DNA of 64,000 nucleotides from Apium graveolens (lineage: Eukaryota; Streptophyta; Magnoliopsida; Apiales; Apiaceae): the NCBI RefSeq assembly GCF_009905375.1, contig NC_133650.1:170022518-170086517 (forward strand), in the 5' to 3' direction. The notes beneath the pieces were generated by a model that was not told the DNA's origin, did not search any database, and saw only the letters and a list, made by a program, of their open reading frames with translations. Shown here piece by piece: positions 10,276 through 21,268 of the stretch (position 1 is the stretch's first letter; every line of letters begins with the position of its first letter). Made by a program: the position numbers and the translations under genes.

Positions 10276-10776
10276 CTAGTATTCTTTCTCCTTATCAACC
10301 TTTTCTTTGTCTTGAGGTATGGTATCTTTCTGCCCCCCGACTCCTTGGTTAGGTATGGTACATTCCACCACGAAGTCAACCAATGCCTGGGCTTTTATCG
10401 CCATTCGAGGCTTATATTTGATGTCGAATTCTCCCAGCTCTATTGCCCATTTGATCAGTCTCCCACTAGCCTTAGGACTATGGATTATATTTCTCAAGGG
10501 TTGATTTTTTAGAACCTCAATTTGATGAGCCTGAAAGTAAGGACATAACTTTCTTGAAGCCATTACCAGAGCTAAAGCAAACTTCTCAATGGTTAAATAA
10601 TTTAACTCAACTCCATGCAGAATTTTGCTGACATAGTATACGGGTTTCTGGATTTTCAGTTCCTCCTTAACCAACACAACGCTCAAGGCATTTTCTGAAA
10701 CGGCCAAGTACAAGTATAGAACCTCGTTCAAAACTTGCTTGGCCAACAACGGGGCTTGAGCCATATATTTTTTCAA
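10276..10776 (-). CDS. Tat RT-linked RNase H, 166 codons open
   Basis: Reads LYLYLAVSENALSVVLVKEE, then PVYYVSKILHGVELNYLTIEK, LPLRNIIHSP-like and GRLIKWAIELGEFDIKYKPR, the classical Gypsy RNase H that follows RT. The first acidic position usually in this fold (Y-L-A/D) reads LAVS, typical for the degenerate RNase H of Tat elements that have gained a second copy. A stop separates it from RT at 10807. Confidence 0.8.
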   Translation of the reverse strand: MKKYMAQAPLLAKQVLNEVLYLYLAVSENALSVVLVKEELKIQKPVYYVSKILHGVELNYLTIEKFALALVMASRKLCPYFQAHQIEVLKNQPLRNIIHSPKASGRLIKWAIELGEFDIKYKPRMAIKAQALVDFVVECTIPNQGVGGQKDTIPQDKEKVDKEKEY

Positions 10777-10806
10777 TTCCTGAAATGCCTTCTGGCTTTC
10801 CTCACT

Positions 10807-11499
10807 CTATTGAAAATCTTTGACCTTCTTTAAGGACTTGAAGAATGACAAACACCTGTCTCCTGACTTGGAGATGAATCGTCCCAGCGCAACAACCCTT
10901 CCTGTGAGCTTCTGAACATCTTTGACAGTTTTTGGTGGCTCCATGTCCAGGATTGCCTTTATTTTATAGGGGTTAGCCTCGATCCCTCTCTTGGAGACCA
11001 TCAATCCCAAAAAATTTCCAGATCCTACTCCGAAAGCACACTTCGTAGGATTTAACATCATCTTGTGGTACCTCAGGACCTTGAAAGCTCCCCTCAAATG
11101 GGTTATATGATCAGTGTTTACTAGACTCTTGACTAACATATCATCAACATAGACTTCCATAGTCTTGCCAATAAGATCCTTAAAAAATTTATTTACCAAC
11201 CTTTGATAGGTGGCTCCTGCATTCTTGAGACCAAATGCCATAACAAGATAACAATAAACACCAAAGTCAGTGATGAATGATACATTTGGAATGTCATCCT
11301 TATGCATTTTGATCTGATTGTATCCACTAAATCCATCCATGAAGCTCAACATCTCATGCCCAGCAGTGGCATCTATCAAAGTATCGATCCTTGGTAACGG
11401 GAAACAGTCCTTAGGACAGGCATCATTTAGATCAGTGAAGTCCACACACATCCTCCATTTTCCATTGACCTTCTTCACCATTAAGGGTTTGTTAACCAC
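10807..11499 (-). CDS. Tat reverse transcriptase, 230 codons open
   Basis: Shows NGKWRMCVDFTDLNDACPKD, FMDGFSGYNQI, AFGLKNAGATYQRLV and the active site EVYVDDMLVKS, with both catalytic Asp residues of the YVDD box kept. It copies element RNA into DNA. The frame starts after a stop; upstream the same frame in pieces reads SFAPERQEVIKQEVEKLLKAG. It is a fragment of the polyprotein and not a separate gene. Confidence 0.9.
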   Translation of the reverse strand: MVNKPLMVKKVNGKWRMCVDFTDLNDACPKDCFPLPRIDTLIDATAGHEMLSFMDGFSGYNQIKMHKDDIPNVSFITDFGVYCYLVMAFGLKNAGATYQRLVNKFFKDLIGKTMEVYVDDMLVKSLVNTDHITHLRGAFKVLRYHKMMLNPTKCAFGVGSGNFLGLMVSKRGIEANPYKIKAILDMEPPKTVKDVQKLTGRVVALGRFISKSGDRCLSFFKSLKKVKDFQ

Positions 11500-11596
11500 T
11501 CTAGAAATTGAATCTCCTTATGAAACCAGCCTTTAAGAGCTTCTCCACTTCCTGTTTTATAACTTCCTGCCTCTCTGGAGCAAAACTTCTTTTCTT

Positions 11597-13054
11597 TTAC
11601 TTCACTGACTTCCGATTTGGGTCCACATTCAGCTTGTGAATAATCAGTTCCGGGTCTATGCCTGGTATATCAGCTGCCGACCATGCAAATACGTCACTAT
11701 TTTCTTGCAAAAATTTCACCAACTTCCCTCTAAGGGGCTCTTCGAACGTGGCTCCAACAAAAGTCACCTTCTCAGGATCTTCGGGGGCTAAAGGAATTGA
11801 AACCAAGTCTTCTGCTGGCTTTCCTCTTTTCTCATCATTCTCTCGAATATCCAGATCTTCAATAGGGAGAACCTGCTCTCCAACTCCATCTGCCTTCAAA
11901 GAGGCCACATAACAACTTCTAGCCATTTTTTGATCTCCTCTCTCTTCTCCGATCCCATCCCGGGTGGGAAACTTCATAACTGAATGGTAGGAAGAAGGGA
12001 CTACCTTGAAGGCGTGTATCCCTGTTCTTCCTATGATAGCGTTGTAATTCGAACTAGCCTTCACCACCACGAAGTCCAACATCTGAGTTGCTTGCCTTGG
12101 TTCCTGTCCTATGGTTGTTGGCAACTTGATTATCCCTTCTACGGGGCACTCCACTCCCGCAAATCCATATATCAGCATATCGGTTGGGGTCAATTGGGAG
12201 TCATTATATCCCATCCTCAAAAAGGTATCATGGAGCAAGATATCCACTGAAGCACCATTATCCACAAGGACCCTTCTTACTGGGCTGTTCCATATTATCG
12301 GGGTTATAACCAACGGCTCGTCATGGAGAAATTTCACGCCCTCCAGATCAGAATCATTAAAAGACATTATTACTCCTGTCCTGGCCCTCTTCGGGGCTTC
12401 CCCAAGAATATGCATAACTTCTCGGGCATACGCTTTCCTGGAGTTCTTGGATAACCCAGCAGCAGTTGGTCCTCCAAAAATTATGTTTATCACAGGCCCT
12501 CGGGGTCGTGGTCCTCCGAAGATTGTGTTTATCACCGGTCCTCTAGGCTGGGGATTCATCCCCTGATCATCTTGGTCCCTCCTACGATCTTTAAAGTTCT
12601 TCCTTCCATTGTTATTCCTATCCCCTCCTTCTCCAGTGTATTTGTTCAATCTCCCTTTTCGAATGAGGAACTCAATTTCATATTTCAGTTGTCTATACTC
12701 AACGGTGTCATGACCAACATCTTTGTGAAATCTGCAATACTTGCTCTTATCTAGCTTGGAAGGATCAGCCTTCAAGGGCTTAGGCCATCGAATATCTCGA
12801 TCTTTCTCGATTTCCATCAACATCTGGCTTCTAGGAGCATTCAGCTTAGCGTATTCAGTGAACTTTTGCCCAGGTCCTCCCTTCTTGGGGGTTGAATCAG
12901 GGTTTTGCTCGGTTATAGGATACTTGTCCTTAGCAATATATTTCAGGTCAGTTTTCCGCTTCTTGCCTCCAGTGGGCTCACTATTCACTACGGTATTCCT
13001 CATGCTCTCTTCCACCTTGATGTACTTCCCGGTCCTATCTTGGAGATGCAACAT
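11597..13054 (-). CDS. Tat gag C-terminus plus aspartic protease, 485 codons open
   Basis: The longest open frame of this element. Near residue 107 it has YCRFHKDVGHDTVEYRQLK, the gag finger region of this lineage. A duplicated stretch PRGPVINTIFGGP / PRGPVINIIFGGP follows near residue 172. Near residue 265 is the protease site RRVLVDNGASVDIL, where Asn replaces the usual Ser/Thr beside the catalytic Asp, a variant common in Tat elements. It ends with DVFAWSAADIPGIDPELI, the linker before RT. Translation of gag and pol as one protein is expected. Confidence 0.88.
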   Translation of the reverse strand: MLHLQDRTGKYIKVEESMRNTVVNSEPTGGKKRKTDLKYIAKDKYPITEQNPDSTPKKGGPGQKFTEYAKLNAPRSQMLMEIEKDRDIRWPKPLKADPSKLDKSKYCRFHKDVGHDTVEYRQLKYEIEFLIRKGRLNKYTGEGGDRNNNGRKNFKDRRRDQDDQGMNPQPRGPVINTIFGGPRPRGPVINIIFGGPTAAGLSKNSRKAYAREVMHILGEAPKRARTGVIMSFNDSDLEGVKFLHDEPLVITPIIWNSPVRRVLVDNGASVDILLHDTFLRMGYNDSQLTPTDMLIYGFAGVECPVEGIIKLPTTIGQEPRQATQMLDFVVVKASSNYNAIIGRTGIHAFKVVPSSYHSVMKFPTRDGIGEERGDQKMARSCYVASLKADGVGEQVLPIEDLDIRENDEKRGKPAEDLVSIPLAPEDPEKVTFVGATFEEPLRGKLVKFLQENSDVFAWSAADIPGIDPELIIHKLNVDPNRKSVK

Positions 13055-14125
13055 GCTTTCAGGGGGGGCTTGGCCAAGGACATCTTGAAGAACTCATCCC
13101 TAGTTCCTTGTTGCAGTGCTATCATGGCTACCTTATCATCAAGGTCCGGGACTTTTAAAGCCTCCTTTGTGAAATGATTCTGGTAGTCTCTCAAGGATTC
13201 CTTATTCCCTGCACAATATTCATGAGGGATGCTGAACTTTTTTCATGCACCTCCCACTGATGAACTGTTTAATAAAAGCCTGACTTAACTCCCCGAAGGA
13301 CCCAATAGAGTTTGGGGGCAAACGACTATACCACCTTTGAGCCATACCCGACAGGGTTTGAGGAAAGGCCCGACACTTAATAGCATCATTCACGGGTTGC
13401 AACAGCAGTGCATTAGAGAATGTCCTAACATGATTAGCGGGATCTCCTGTGCCATCATAAGCTTTGATAGTTGGCATCTTGAACTTCCTTGAGATATGGG
13501 CATTCATTATTTCTTCAGTGAAGGGCGGAGTAGGATCATCAGGATCTCCAAGGGGAAAAAGATTGCTTGGATAAGCCCTTGGGACAACAGCCCTTCTCTG
13601 TATTGGACCATCCAGGTCTATGATAGGAGGATGATTTCTCCCCCAGGAGGTAGTGGGGGTCTGGTAGTCTGGTGCGCCTCCAAGTCACGCCTCAGCCTTT
13701 GAATCTCAGCCTCGTGGGCCCTGATCCTTTCCTGCACTTCTTGGGGATTCGTCCCTTGGGTGCTTCTAGGATGTTGGCTACCATCAGCCATCGGCTCTTT
13801 ACCAGCACGTCTCCTTCTTGGGGCTACTTCATCATCCGAAGATTAAGAGTCTCTCTCAGTGTAAGGACCAGAAAATTCATGATCCTCAGGGATTGGAGCC
13901 AAACCTCGTATGTAGGGGGCGATCGCCCTCGTGCTTTACTCCGTCCAGCATGTCCACTTCCTCCAACCTCGGGGAAAAGGGGCATCCCATAAGGGGGGTT
14001 AGTAGTCACAACAGTTGAATACTCGTACCCGATGGGTCGAGAATTTACAGGTGTATGTAGTTGTTGAACTTGGGGATTCGTACCTTGAATAGCCGAGGGA
14101 ATCGTCCCTTGTGGCTGAGGTTAAG
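13000..14125 (-). pseudogene. Tat gag, middle part
   Basis: Broken frames at 13220-13507 and 13000-13194 give the retrotransposon gag core: MPTIKAYDGTGDPANHVRTF, AQRWYSRLPPNSIGSFGELS and FTKEALKVPDLDDKVAMIAL. Upstream, 13824-14125 reads Pro/Ser-rich gag sequence (TTNPPYGMPLF). The part beyond 14125 has been moved to 25076 by the nested insertion. Confidence 0.8.
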
Positions 14126-14300
14126 TGATAAGTGGCATTTTATACCACTTAGAACGTCTTATAATAGCTTGAATTGATGTCTTGAATTCAAGTATTTTGT
14201 GTATTTTATGCGTTTTTCTAGTGTTTGTGTATTTCAGGGTATTACTTGCATTTGTGGAGAGATTTCATCAAGAATAAGCCTTGGCATGTGTTTGGCATTG
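14126..14300 (+). repeat. Athila LTR copy 1, first 175 bp only
   Basis: Matches the start of the LTRs at 16224 and 23626 up to TGTTTGGCATTG, then jumps at 14301-14320 into post-pol ORF sequence. The deletion removed the rest of the LTR, primer site, gag and pol. Confidence 0.88.
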
Positions 14301-15028
14301 TGGAGAGATGTCTTGATTGGACGTTCAAGACTGGGACTAATGAATATCGTCATTTTCCGGTGATTGCGATGAATAGGTATGCCCGTGCATGGAATGCATT
14401 TATTTGTGCTAATATGCTGCCTACTTCACATGCACATGAGATTACAATTGAGCGAGCACAGTTGTTGTGGGGTATTTTGAATGAGGAGTACTATGTGGAC
14501 CTTGGTGAGTTCATCTACCAAGGAATTCTGAAGTTTTTGAGGGGAGCGAAGCATATGAACATCCCTTATGCATCTACTGTTACAAAGCTTTGCCGAGCAG
14601 TGGGAGTTCAGTGGCCTTCTCACGAGCAGTTGCAGCTGCCGGCCGCTCCTATTGATTCCGGGACTCTGAATGCGATGCAGGAGTGGACTGGTGGAGAGCC
14701 CGAGAAGCATGGGCTGGGTTATCGTCTTCCAGGAGGGCGTCCAGTAGCTAGTGCTACCATGGCGAGACCGGGGCGTGATGAGGCAGGCTCTTCTAGAGCT
14801 CAGGAGGGTGCTGGGATGGCTGATGCCCGGTATAGGAGGCTGTCGAGGAGGATGGATGCTATGTACGAGACGCAGAGCAGGTTTGCTCAGGAGCTCACCC
14901 TTGCACTTGGGACTGCTTTTAGAGGCCTTGGAGCTGACATCCAGTGGCCCGTTTTTGGTGAGGACTTTGCATATCCGCCTCCTGATACTCCACCCTCTGA
15001 GGGTGATGATGATGATTTCTCCGAGTAG
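14225..15028 (+). CDS. Athila post-pol ORF copy 1, chimeric with LTR sequence, 267 codons open
   Basis: The first 30 or so residues (MCISGYYLHLWRDFIKN) are translated LTR sequence. From about residue 33 (TFKTGTNEYRHFPVIAMNRY) the protein is the post-pol ORF: RAQLLWGILNEEYYVDLGEFIYQG, VTKLCRAVGVQWP, and an acidic end SEGDDDDFSE. I take this as the plant domain named 'putative plant transposon protein', found in the env position of Athila. Copy 2 at 21269-22435 is about 97 percent alike by eye but has stops; this copy has none. The start is a chance ATG in the LTR, so translation is uncertain. Confidence 0.65.
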   Translation: MCISGYYLHLWRDFIKNKPWHVFGIVERCLDWTFKTGTNEYRHFPVIAMNRYARAWNAFICANMLPTSHAHEITIERAQLLWGILNEEYYVDLGEFIYQGILKFLRGAKHMNIPYASTVTKLCRAVGVQWPSHEQLQLPAAPIDSGTLNAMQEWTGGEPEKHGLGYRLPGGRPVASATMARPGRDEAGSSRAQEGAGMADARYRRLSRRMDAMYETQSRFAQELTLALGTAFRGLGADIQWPVFGEDFAYPPPDTPPSEGDDDDFSE

Positions 15029-16223
15029 GTATACCCTGTGTTCCTTTCTACTACCTTCACTGAGGACAGTGAAGATTTTAAGTTTGGGGGTGGTAGTTAA
15101 GGAATATTTTGTGTGTGTGTCATATAGTTGCATATTCATGATAGTTTAGTTCATATAATTGCATATTTTTGCCATATAGTTTTTTTTAATTTTATTTTAC
15201 AGCTTTATTTATCATGCCATTTAGTTCATGCATTTACCATGATACATTTTGCGTTGTTTTACCAATTGATTTATGATATTAATGCGAGTGTAGTGATAGC
15301 GTTAGAGTAATGTTGAGTCTTGTAGGTTGACATGCATGCTAGAAACACTTGTAATTTCACTAAGTCTTAGAGAATACTTAAGGACTAGATTGTTGTCATG
15401 GTTTGATGGTTTTCAAGGTTAATCTATTAATTATGCTTAGAATTTATAATAGGTTCTTAGTGATAAAAGGCATGAAAAGAAAAATTAGAGTAAAAATTGG
15501 AATTCATTGCTAATTGTAGCTAGGCGTCAAATGGCTAGTAGTTGGCTCGTATTTTTATGCGAGTAGTCTAGGGTTGAGCAAGATGGAGCGTAACGCACTT
15601 GATCAGAAAAATAGAAAAAAAGAAAAAAAAAGAAAAAAAATAGGAAAAAAAAAGAAAAAAAAGAGTTAATGCATAATTGATCATGAGTGGGCTCTTTGGT
15701 ATTCGAGTTATTAAGTTCTTAGGGGACTTTGTGCCTAAGGCTTTTATAGTCTGGGATCCGCTAACCTAACGCTCGCTAAATGGATGCCATTGCATAAGTC
15801 TTTTGTGGACCTCACTCATTGCACGGTCAAATAAGCATTTGTTTTTGTGTTAAATAAAAAGCATGATTCCGTAATAAGCTCCAGTAATCTTGAAGTGTCA
15901 TAAGTCATTTTGTGCCTAAAATTTATTCTTCATATAATCATGTGATTACCTTGAGGATAGTCGAGTTATGATAATTGATCTAGTTTTGAAGCATATCTGT
16001 TAAGCATTCGCACACACCATGTTTCTGGCTGCATGTTAGTGTGCATGATTTGATTAATCTTTATTCACCTAATTGCATTTGTTGAGATGTCATGTGTTGG
16101 TTGGTTCAGTCATTGCAAAGGGGGATCGCTGCTTTTCATATAGATTGCATTCATGATGCATGTTTTTGTTTTATTTTTGAGTCTGTGACGCTTGAGGACA
16201 AGCATCGATTTAAGTTTGGGGTG
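15029..16223 (+). other. Athila 3' untranslated region, copy 1
   Basis: No ORF. It has an A-rich, A/G tract at 15604-15664, and ends with the purine tract TTTAAGTTTGGGGTG next to the LTR. The block is repeated at 22436-23625 with few differences. Confidence 0.8.
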
Positions 16224-16468
16224 TGATAAGTGGCATTTTATACCAATTAGAACGTCTTATAATAGCTTGAATTGATGTCTTGAATTCAAGTATTTTGTGT
16301 ATTTGATGCATTTTTCTAGTGTTTATGCATTTCAGGGTATTACTTGCATTTGTGGAGAGATTTCATCAAGAATAAGCCTTGGCATGTGTTTGGCATTGCA
16401 AGTGGGAAGATAGGAGCAGAATGCAGCATAAAACGGGAGCAAAAATAGAGTATTTTCCAGAAGGGGTC

Positions 16469-16545
16469 TAAGCGCCCGCTCAGCTCTGCTGAGCGACCGC
16501 GTAGGAAGCTGAGCGGCCGCTCAGGATTGCTGAGCGGCCGCTCAG
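16469..16545 (+). promoter_or_regulatory. GC-rich palindromic block in the Athila LTR
   Basis: Contains AGCGCCCGCTCAG, GCTGAGCGACCGC and two perfect 16-bp palindromes CTGAGCGGCCGCTCAG (16509-16524, 16530-16545). The same block occurs in LTR copy 3 (about 23876-23947) and ahead of the internal TATA box at 20951-21003. Position upstream of TATA boxes suggests a regulatory role; no factor is assigned. Confidence 0.5.
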
Positions 16546-16628
16546 GTGCGTAAATTAAAATTAATATTTTTAGATCCTAATTTTGTTGAGCTTCCGACTT
16601 CTGAGATAGCTGGGTTTTGTGGGACTTG

Positions 16629-16636
16629 TATATAAG
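16629..16636 (+). promoter_or_regulatory. TATA box of Athila LTR copy 2
   Basis: TATATAAG within ACTTGTATATAAGTAG. The same box is kept in LTR copy 3 at 24033-24040. Confidence 0.65.
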
Positions 16637-17671
16637 TAGTTTTCAGAGACGTTTCACGTGTGTTGAATCGTGGTATCAATCGAGGAGCAAGGAGATAAGG
16701 AAGAAGACCGTTTTAGCACATCGCAACAAAGAGGAAGCATAGTTTCTTGTGATTCTTTATTTCGTTGTAACAGTGGATGCTAGTTTTCTTTACTTTGAAC
16801 CTATTTACTCTTGTGACGTACTCTGGTTTAATATAAGTAGTTTATTTAATTATTCTCGTGTGTTATTATCATGTTTTCATATGAACCCATGGTGATGATG
16901 AGTTCTATCATGGGCTAATCGTGATCATGGGGTAGTAACGGATTTGCTATGAAATTATTTAGTTAGTTGTTTAATACCTTAATATGTGATGATTGTATGA
17001 AATCTAGTATTGGTTGTGCTTATTCGTCTTATATGCGTCGCGAACATATAAGATAGGGTGTTAATCTCTTGTGAAGTGACAGTGGATCTTGAGGTTTAGA
17101 ACTTGCCATGCTAGCATAGGTTCATGTTTGTGTATGCATGATTAGTGGGTAACTCTAACCGTTTTACTTTCCCTGTGTAATCATAAGGAATAACTTGTGC
17201 TTAAATCGTTATGTTGTCAAATTCTGTAGACATATAGGGTCTCAATATAATTGATGCCTATTCAACTTCTATCTTAATTGTGGATGCTTGGTAGAATGGT
17301 ATTAGTACAATGAAAGTTGGATTTTATCAGTTTCGTGTTGTTCGATTAATATCATCACCGTTACATGCTAAGGGTAATAACAATAACTATTAAAGGAAGT
17401 AGTAATGAAGTTATGATCTCATGTGTGTTTAATATTGTTAAATTAAGTATCAATCAAGTGTTTAATTCTCTTAGTTAATTGTAGTTAATAATTAGTTAAT
17501 CAAATCTACGTGTTATTGTCTTGACATTGAGAAGTAATCATACATTGGTGAGTAAGTGTTAATTGAACATAATTAGTCTGAGTCTCTGTGGGAACGAACT
17601 AAAAAGTATTCTATATTACTTGCGAACGCGTATAGTTGCGTGTATTATTAGTGTGTGTTTTCGTCCTAACA

Positions 17672-20600
17672 AGTTTTTGATTCTGCGGTTACTTCAGAAC
17701 TTGATCACATGCTAATGTCTGATGCATTAGAGAAAGCCTTAGTGGGGGACTTTGACAGTGATGATGAGGATGGCAATGAGCAACTGCAATATCTAAATGC
17801 TTCTCCTTGGAGGCGAAAGCTAGACATGCCATTTAAATCTCTTAGTACTTCTGACCTCAAAAATGCTGAAGGGAAGCTCAAACCATCTATTGAGGAAGCA
17901 CCTACCTTGGAGCTTAAACCATTGCCTGAACACTTGATGTATGCTTTTTTAGGTGATGCATCTACTTTACCTATTATTATTGCATCTGACCTTTCAGGTA
18001 GTGAGGAGGACAAGCTCTTGAGGATCTTGAGAGAATTCAAATCGGCTATCGGATGGACTATAGCAGACATAAAAGGGATCAGCCCTTTGTACTGCATGCA
18101 TAAAATTCTGCTAGAGGAAGGTAGTAAGCCAACTGTTGAGCAACAACGATGACTTAATCCTATTATGAAAGAAGTGGTGAAGAAAGAAATTCTGAAGTGG
18201 CTTGATGCAGGAATCATATATCCTATTTATGATAGTTCTTGGGTGAGCCCCGTGCAATGTGTACCTAAGAAAGGAGGTATTACAGTGGTAGCAAATGAGA
18301 AGAACGAGCTCATTCCCACTCGAACAATCACATTATGGAGGGTATGCATGGACTACAGAAAGTTGAACAAGGCCATAAGGAAGGATCACTTCCCTCTTCT
18401 ATTTATTGATCAGATGCTTCACAGGTTAGCTGTTCATGAGTATTATTATCTTCTGGATGGCTATTCGGGGTATAATCAGATTTGCATTGCACCAGAGGAT
18501 CAAGAAAAGACTACTTTCACTTGTCCATTTGGTACATTTGCTTTTCACAGAGTTTCGTTTGGCTTATGTGGTGCACCTGCCACTTTTCAGATATGTATGA
18601 TGGCTATATTCTCTGATATGATTGGAAATAATGTCGAAGTGTTCATGGACGACTTCTCCGTCTTTGGACATTCGTATGATGAATGTTTGAACAATCTTCG
18701 TGCGGTGCTCAAAAGGTGTGTGGAAACTAATTTGGTGCTAAATTAGGAAAAATGTCACTTTATGGTGCGTAAAGGCATTATTCTTGGGCATAAGGTCTCT
18801 AGCAAGGGTCTTGAGGTGGACAAAGCCAAGGTGGGAGTCATTGAAAATCTTCCTCCACCTGTTTTTGTGAAAGGAATCCGTAGTTTTCTTGGCCATGCGG
18901 GTTTTTATCGGCGTTTCATTAAGGACTTCTCGAAGATATCTAAGCCGTTGTGCAATTTGCTCGAGAAGGATGTGCCTTTCAAATTTGATGATGAATGCTT
19001 AACGGCATTCGAGACTCTCAAGAAGAGTCTGATAACTGCACCAGTTATTACGGCACCTGATTGGACAGAACCTATTGAGATGATGTGTGATGCGAGTGAT
19101 TATGCGGTGGGCGCAGTTCTTGGGCAGCGCAAGAATAATCTCTTTCATGTGGTCTACTATGCTAGTAAGACTTTAAATGGAGCTCAAATGAACTACACTA
19201 CTACTGAGAAGGAGCTCTTGGCTATAGTCTTTGGTTTCGAAAATTTTTGATCTTATTTGCTTGGGACAAAGGTGACAGTATTCACTGATCATGCGGCCAT
19301 TCGCTATTTGGTTTCCAAGAAGGATTCGAAGCCTAGACTTATTCGCTGGGTGCTCTTGCTACAGGAATTTGAGTTAGAGATTAAGGATCGAAAAGGTACT
19401 GAGAATCAAGTAGCTGACCATCTCTCTAGATTGGAGAATCCCGATTCTACTTCACATGATAAGACATTGATCAACGAATCTTTTCCGGATGAGCAGTTGT
19501 TCGCACTTCAGGAGGAAGAAGCATGGTTCGCAGATATTGTGAACAATCTTGTCAGTAATATAATGCCTCCTAATATGAATACGGCTCAAAAGAAGAAATT
19601 TCTGTATGAGGTGAAGTGGTATATGTGGGATGAACCGTATTTGTTTAGATAGGGAGCTGACCAGATCATCAGGAGATGTATCCCATTCTGTGAGATGGAG
19701 GGGATATTATGAGACTGCCACTCCACAGTTTATGGTGGACAATATGGTGGTGAAAAGACGGCAGCTCGTATTCTCCAAGCTGGTTTTTTCTGGCCTAATT
19801 TGTTTAAGGATGCCCATTAGTTTGTTTTAAGGTGTGATCGTTGCCAAAGAGTGGGGAATCTTACAAGGAAGGATGAGATGCCATTAAATGTGATGCTTGA
19901 AGTCGAGGTCTTTGATGTTTGGGGAATCGATTTCATGGGGCCATTTGTCTCGTCTTGCAATAATCAGTACATCTTGCTGGCAGTCGATTATGTCTCAAAA
20001 TGGGTAGAAGTCAAGGCTCTACCGACGAATGATGCAAAGGTAGTGTTGAATTTTCTTCATAAGCAGATTTTCACAAGGTTTGGAATGCCACGAGTAATCA
20101 TAAGTGATGAGGGGTCGCATTTCTGCAACCGTAAGTTCACTTCTATGATGCAACACTATAATGTGAATCATCGTGTTACTACTGCCTATCATCCGCAAAC
20201 GAATGGTCAAGCGGAAGTGTCTAATAGAGAGATCAAGTGCATTCTAGAGAAAGTTGTTTGTTCGTCAAGGAAAGATTGATCTTTAAAGCTCGATGAAGCA
20301 GTTTGGGCTTACAGAACAGCATACAAGACTCCACTTGGGATGTCCCCGTTTCAACTTGTTTATGGTAAGAGATGTCATTTACCTGCGGAGCTTGAGCAAA
20401 AGGCTTATTGGGCGTTGAAGAAGTTGAACCTTGATCTAGATGCAGCTGGGAAGAAGCGAATGTTTCAGTTAAATGAACTTAATGAATTTCGACTCCAAGC
20501 ATACGAGAACAACAAAATGTACAAGGAAAAAGTGAAAAGGTGGCACGACAGGAAGCTAAATCCTAAGTCATTCGTGCCGGGACAACAAGTTCTTTTATTC

Positions 20601-20807
20601 AACTCTCGTCTCTGACTTTTTCCTAAAAAGTTGAAATCAAGGTGGTCTAGACCTTTTATTGTCAAAACTGTGTTTCCACATGGAGCGGTGGAGATTTTTG
20701 AGAATGATCCGGGCCAAGCATTTAAGGTTAATGGTCAGCGTTTGAAGCATTACTATGGGGACACGGCAAACTGGGAAGTGGTTAGTGCCGTTTTATTGTC
20801 AACTTGA
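17672..20807 (+). pseudogene. Athila pol: RT, RNase H, integrase (protease and gag missing)
   Basis: One long frame broken by stops at about 18150, 18744, 19248, 19650, 20277 and 20613 and a small disruption near 19690. It opens with the region before RT (LKPLPEHLMYAFLGD, DIKGISPLYCMHKI). RT shows WRVCMDYRKLNKAIRKDHFP, LDGYSGYNQI and VEVFMDDFSVFGHS. RNase H shows MMCDASDYAVGAVLGQ and TEKELLAIVF. Integrase shows the finger remnant [32 protein letters not shown] and [12 protein letters not shown], keeping Asp, Asp and Glu. It ends GQRLKHYYGD. Apart from stops the catalytic residues remain. Confidence 0.9.
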
Positions 20808-20950
20808 GCGAGGTACCCTACGTCAAACTAATGATGAAAAAGAAGCGCTTCTTGGGAGGCAACCCATGATTTGTGACTATAGGAACCCTTAGAAGTTAGT
20901 AACCTATCCAAAACCACAAAAAAATCAGAAAAATCAGGGCAAGAAAAAAA

Positions 20951-21003
20951 ATTCCAGAAGGTCCCTGAGCGCCCGCTCAGCTCTACTGAGCGACCGCTCA
21001 GGG
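20951..21003 (+). promoter_or_regulatory. Copy of the LTR palindromic block ahead of the Athila post-pol ORF
   Basis: TTCCAGAAGG followed by TGAGCGCCCGCTCAG and CTGAGCGACCGCTCAG. It matches the LTR at 16454-16500 over about 45 bases, though it lies between pol and the next ORF. A TATA box follows 160 bp downstream. Confidence 0.6.
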
Positions 21004-21163
21004 CCCGATTGCCTGAATTTTTTTTAAGCTTAATAAAAATCCAAAAAAATCAGAAAATACAAAAACTCAAACACAAACCCACTATCCACGAATTATTTTC
21101 CCATTACCCATGTTTTTAACCCTCAACCCCACTCCTAATCAAATTTTAACCTAATCTCTACCC

Positions 21164-21171
21164 TATATATA
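21164..21171 (+). promoter_or_regulatory. Internal TATA box for the Athila post-pol ORF
   Basis: TATATATA in CCCTATATATACATAC, 105 bp before the ATG at 21269. Between them lies a C/T- and A-rich leader with no ATG that I can see. This fits a separate transcript for the post-pol ORF. Confidence 0.5.
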
Positions 21172-21268
21172 CATACAACTATTCCATATACTTCCCCATA
21201 CACTTTCAACCTTAAAACTCTCTCCCATATTCAAAAACACAAATCTTAAGCACTTTTTCTCAGTTTCA

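Larger units (their letters stand above)
16224..17671 (+). repeat. Athila LTR copy 2 (1448 bp)
   Basis: Starts TGATAAGTGGC, ends CGTCCTAACA. TATA box TATATAAG at 16629-16636. About 85 bp upstream of it a GC-rich palindromic block (16469-16545) contains CTGAGCGGCCGCTCAG twice. The sequence after the LTR end is pol and not a primer site, so this LTR is not next to its normal internal region. Confidence 0.92.

Noticed and set aside
14426..15139. 237-codon open frame on the minus strand
   Set aside because: It is the complement of the Athila post-pol ORF, and its twin at 21935-22546 mirrors the second copy. No domain.
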